This document shows, piece by piece, positions 60,854 to 64,000 of a DNA stretch of 64,000 nt. Position numbers and translations under genes: made by a program. Within the stretch, counting starts at the first letter, position 1; each line of letters opens with the position of its first letter. The DNA comes from Dyella jiangningensis (GTDB lineage Bacteria; Pseudomonadota; Gammaproteobacteria; Xanthomonadales; Rhodanobacteraceae): positions 3,708,772 through 3,772,771 of the forward strand of contig CP007444.1 in the NCBI GenBank assembly GCA_000632805.1, given 5' to 3'. Under the pieces are notes generated by a model. That model searched no databases. It was not told the DNA's origin and saw only the letters and a list, made by a program, of their open reading frames with translations.

Positions 60854-63040
60854 TCAGTAGCCGGTATTGCGATTCGCCTCGCGCACGGCGTCGACAAAAC
60901 TCTTGAACGGCTTATCGGTGATGGCGACCAGGCCGATGTGCGCGTTCTCGCCATCAAGCAGACGGCCGGTGATGGGCTGGTCGACGTACTGGAACCAGTG
61001 CACGCCGACGATCACCGGATTGGCCGCCGCAGCGGCGACGTAGCGCGCATACGCTTCGCCGCGCTGTTGTTCGTTCCACACCGGAACGACGCCCTTGCCG
61101 AACGGGCCGCGGTCATCGGAGCCGAAGTGGAATTCGCCGATCAGCGCGGGTTTGCCGAGCTTGGCGAATGCAGCTGCGTCGAAGGCGTGCTCGGGCACGT
61201 CGGCATAACCGTTGAAGCTCACCACATCGCAGTACTGCGCGCAGGAGGCGACGGCTTCAGGCGTGTGTACGGCGAAGCGGCCGCCGAGGAAAAGGTGGTG
61301 CGGGTCGTGCTTGTGAATGGCCTGCGCGACGGTGTGGAAGTATTGGTCGGCGTACTGGCGCAGCCACGCGCTGTAATCGTCGGCGATGGCGGGATGGGCT
61401 TCGTTCGGATCGGGCGCGGCGTAGTTGGTCGCTTCCAGTGCATCCCACGTATCGAGCGTGATGCCCCAGGCCGCGGCGAGCTTCGCCGGTGTGCCGTACT
61501 TCTTCTTCAGCACCTCGATGAAGGCCTGCTTGGCCGGGCTGCGTGCTTCCCCACGCAGCGTGCCCTGCGCGAGTCCCCAGCGCCCCTGCGGCCCCTGCCC
61601 GGCCCACGCCAGCTCGTTGTCGGCGAAGTAACCGAGCAGCCACGGATCGTCGCGCACTTCCCTGGCCGCCTGCGCCGCCGCCGTGTCGGCTGCCTGCGCA
61701 AAGCGCGGATCGAACGGATCGGGCATGCGGCCCCAGTAGTCGTAGCCACTGGAGACGTTGCCGAACACGCCTGCGATGTTCACCGAGCGCGTGTATGCCA
61801 GATGGTGCGTCTGCGTCAGCGCCTCGTCGCTCCAGTTGCCCAGTGTGTTGAAGCCCCAGTTCTCCAGGCGGTCGAGCGTGCGTGCGCGCCAGGCCTGGCG
61901 CCAGTGGTGGCCGTCGGCGAGGAACAGGTTGGCGGAGTAGTAGTCGAACCAACGCCCGTGGTTATACGCGATGCCTGCGGAAGCGGACTGATCGCCTGAG
62001 GGCTTGCCTTCGGTACCGAAGAACGGTGCCCATCGTCCGCTGTTGCGTGGCAGGTCCCTGAACATGAACTCGCGGCCTTCGATGTAGGTACGGCCGCCGT
62101 CGTCGTCGACCACGTTCACGCCCAGCGAGAAGAACGCATGGCCTTCGGGCGTCACCAGGTGCCAGCGGCCATCGCGCTGTTCGGTGCGGAACCAGCCGCT
62201 GGCCTTGAACGCCGGCAGGTCGGTGCGGCCGCCGTAGCGGTCGAAGCCCTTGTGCGCGACGGCCGGGCCGATCGTCGCGGCCTTGGCCTTGTGGCGTACG
62301 CCGCGCAGCGCATCGTCGGAATCGATCTTGCCCGGCCACTGGCCGCGCGTGTACTGGCCCCAGGCGTCGACGATGCCGGTATAGGCATCGCGCAGGTCGT
62401 GGTCGCCTGCGCTGGTGTCCAGCTTGCCGAACAGCAGGGTCTGCGCGGCCGTCGGCGCCGGCATGCCGAGACGTACCGCCTTTACATGCGCGAGGTCGAT
62501 CGATCCTTCCACCGTGGTGGCGACGAAGACACGCTTGCCACCTGCCATGTACGGCATGGGCGGGCCCGCCTGCATGCCCATCGACCGCGGCGAGGTGGCG
62601 TGCAGCGGAATGATCAGCGTCTGCGGCGGCCCGGCCGGGATACCCACGGTGGCGTGCAGGTGTTGCCCTTCCTTGGCGCCATCGATGTCGACGGTGAGCG
62701 TCACCGCCCACGGCATCGCGTTCTGCATGTCCACATGCAGCGAGCCGGCCTTCGACCAGTCCCACTCGCCCTTGTCGAGCGCTACGGTGAGCTGCGGCTG
62801 CGGCGAAGGCTGGAACGTGTAGCGCTGCAGCGACATGCCGGCCACGGTGATCGGTGCGCCGTCGCGATCCACGTGATCGAGCGCGGTCTGCGTCGTCGGT
62901 GCGCTTGCCGTCTGCGCCTTGGCAGTGGAAACCGGGGTGGCAGAAACACGGCTGAGGTCCGCCTGGTCGGTATCAGCAGCCTTGTGGCAACCCGCGAGGG
63001 CCAGCAGGCAACAGGCGACTAGTGGGGCGGTCCGTCTCAT
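60854..63040 (-). CDS. lipoprotein glycoside hydrolase, agarase/GH50-like
   Basis: A 728-residue lipoprotein: signal with lipobox LLALAGC at residues 12-18. The N-terminal 220 residues are a beta-rich carbohydrate-binding-like domain. The catalytic part starts near GWFRTEQRDGRWHLVTPEGHAFFSLGVN and contains YFADNELAW, with the acid/base Glu, and LIGEFHFGS, with the probable nucleophile Glu, the clan-A (alpha/beta)8 arrangement seen in GH50 agarases and related galactosidases. The exact glycan is unknown. Convergent REP elements lie at its 3' end. Confidence 0.75.
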   Translation of the reverse strand: MRRTAPLVACCLLALAGCHKAADTDQADLSRVSATPVSTAKAQTASAPTTQTALDHVDRDGAPITVAGMSLQRYTFQPSPQPQLTVALDKGEWDWSKAGSLHVDMQNAMPWAVTLTVDIDGAKEGQHLHATVGIPAGPPQTLIIPLHATSPRSMGMQAGPPMPYMAGGKRVFVATTVEGSIDLAHVKAVRLGMPAPTAAQTLLFGKLDTSAGDHDLRDAYTGIVDAWGQYTRGQWPGKIDSDDALRGVRHKAKAATIGPAVAHKGFDRYGGRTDLPAFKASGWFRTEQRDGRWHLVTPEGHAFFSLGVNVVDDDGGRTYIEGREFMFRDLPRNSGRWAPFFGTEGKPSGDQSASAGIAYNHGRWFDYYSANLFLADGHHWRQAWRARTLDRLENWGFNTLGNWSDEALTQTHHLAYTRSVNIAGVFGNVSSGYDYWGRMPDPFDPRFAQAADTAAAQAAREVRDDPWLLGYFADNELAWAGQGPQGRWGLAQGTLRGEARSPAKQAFIEVLKKKYGTPAKLAAAWGITLDTWDALEATNYAAPDPNEAHPAIADDYSAWLRQYADQYFHTVAQAIHKHDPHHLFLGGRFAVHTPEAVASCAQYCDVVSFNGYADVPEHAFDAAAFAKLGKPALIGEFHFGSDDRGPFGKGVVPVWNEQQRGEAYARYVAAAAANPVIVGVHWFQYVDQPITGRLLDGENAHIGLVAITDKPFKSFVDAVREANRNTGY

Positions 63041-63128
63041 CGGCAACTCGATGCGAAGAAGTGGCGGCAGTATGCCTGTGTCATCTGAAGCTTGCCTTGC
63101 TGCGCCGAAGCGCACGAACAACGCAAGA

Positions 63129-64000
63129 TCATGCTCTTTTCCGCTGCCATGCACGCCACGCGTAATACACCGGCACGCCCACGGCGATCAGCAGCAGGCT
63201 CATCCCTGCGTCGCCCGGCTGGTGGATGGCGGTGGCCACGATCACGCTCAACACCGTGCCCACGAACAGCAGCGGCAACAGCGGATACAACGGCACGCGA
63301 TACGGCGAGGGCTCGTTTCGGAAGCGGCGGCGATACCAGAACAGCGTGGCGATGCCGAACGCATGCGACAACCACTCGCCCACCGTGGTGTAGTCGACCA
63401 ACTGGCCGAAGCTGCCGGAAAGCACCAGCACGATGGCCCATCCGCCCAGCACGGCCAGCGCCACGCGCGGCGCGTGCCAGCGCGGATCGATGCGCCCCAC
63501 CGCGTTGAACAGCATGCCGTCGGCGCCCATGGTCTGCAGCACGCGCGCACCACCGGCGATGGCAATGCTGCAATAGCCGAAGGTGGAACAGGCGATGCCG
63601 ACGGCGATCACGGTCGCGCCGGCTTCGCCGAACAAGGCGTGCATCAGGTCGGCCGCCGGCGCATGGCTCGCGGCCAGGCCCGCGTGGCCGAGGCCGGCGA
63701 GGTAGGCAAAGTTCACCAGCACGTAGCACACCACCACGCCGCCCAGGCCAAGGCCGAGTGCGCGCGGCAAGGTCTTCTGCGGGTCACGCACTTCACCGGC
63801 GAGGTCGTTCAGATAATGGAAGCCGCCATAGGTGAACAGCACCGGCAACAGTGCGCCGAGGAAGGCGCCGGCCGGCAGGTTGCGGGTGGTATCCACCGCC
63901 AGCACGTTGCCGAACTGCCCGTGCGCCAGCACCACGCCGACCACCACGAGCAGGGCGATGGCCGAGACCTTGAGGATGGTGAACACGTTGAGCATGCGCG
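63129..64000 (-). CDS. APC family amino-acid permease, N-terminus beyond the window
   Basis: The last 290 or so residues of an amino-acid/polyamine/organocation permease. About eight membrane helices are visible, starting VFTILKVSAIALLVVVGVV. The conserved YGGFHYLNDLAGEVRDPQKTLPRAL is equivalent to the APC glycine-rich helix followed by E-x-x-x-P. Later come GWAIVLVLSGSFGQLVDYTTVGEWL and a basic C-terminal end. The frame stays open to the window edge, so the first four helices are missing. Substrate is not evident. Confidence 0.88.
   Translation of the reverse strand, partial: RMLNVFTILKVSAIALLVVVGVVLAHGQFGNVLAVDTTRNLPAGAFLGALLPVLFTYGGFHYLNDLAGEVRDPQKTLPRALGLGLGGVVVCYVLVNFAYLAGLGHAGLAASHAPAADLMHALFGEAGATVIAVGIACSTFGYCSIAIAGGARVLQTMGADGMLFNAVGRIDPRWHAPRVALAVLGGWAIVLVLSGSFGQLVDYTTVGEWLSHAFGIATLFWYRRRFRNEPSPYRVPLYPLLPLLFVGTVLSVIVATAIHQPGDAGMSLLLIAVGVPVYYAWRAWQRKRA

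Noticed and set aside
1..64000. CRISPR array
   Set aside because: No regularly spaced direct repeats with unique spacers of similar length; the repeats seen are isolated palindromes between genes.

Overview
The window looks like chromosome of a high-GC gammaproteobacterium of the Xanthomonadales (Rhodanobacteraceae-like, for example Dyella or Luteibacter relatives). The evidence is codon use, a split adenosylcobalamin-dependent ribonucleotide reductase with a lysine-rich histone H1-like gene between its halves, an effector with what looks like the C-terminal domain of Xanthomonadales type IV killing effectors, and intergenic repeats typical of this order. No database was searched; all calls come from reading motifs.

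1-10.8 kb: small metabolic and stress genes. A TetR regulator lies divergent from two tandem glutathione S-transferases. A perfect inverted repeat sits between them and recurs 4.2 kb away upstream of a YCII-like gene, so a small TetR regulon can be read from the sequence. Around it lie methyltransferases, a Tat-exported alpha/beta hydrolase, an alpha carbonic anhydrase, DoxX, TMEM175-like and CDGSH proteins.

11-16 kb: a compact series of small plus-strand orphan genes (one SMI1/KNR4-like), each pair separated by a copy of a 26-bp palindromic repeat (GTCCGCTTC-CGACCC-GAAGCGGAC). An IS30-family element has landed in the loop of one copy. The repeat recurs sparsely, always in the same orientation, to 27.8 kb.

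16-30 kb: a two-helix potassium channel, SDR/AraC pair, secreted alpha/beta hydrolase, decayed IS110 element with a structured leader, MocR-type regulator, HipA-like kinase overlapping a DUF3037 gene, and an Mrr-like membrane nuclease.

30-38 kb: exported sulfatase, D-aminoacylase-like amidohydrolase, then an operon of a 45-residue ORF, an exported DUF4189-like protein and a peptidoglycan-binding protein with an XVIPCD-like C-terminus. The last two look like an immunity/effector pair of the bacteria-killing type IV system.

38-47 kb: a defence-type island that looks AT-richer, especially at 44.7-47 kb. It holds an HNH nuclease, a HigA-like antitoxin and a fragment of a second, an OLD-type ATPase/TOPRIM nuclease, membrane proteins, and an AAA ATPase/DUF4435 pair resembling PARIS. 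Several modules are bracketed by short duplicated blocks.

47-64 kb: conserved chromosomal genes (nrdJb, histone H1-like, nrdJa, Deg protease, phosphate-binding-like/LysM protein, HAD phosphatase, M17 and M1 aminopeptidases, DUF4126, a lipoprotein glycoside hydrolase and the end of an amino-acid permease). The intergenic spaces carry a different REP family (GTAGGAGCGCACCCTGTGCGCGAC).
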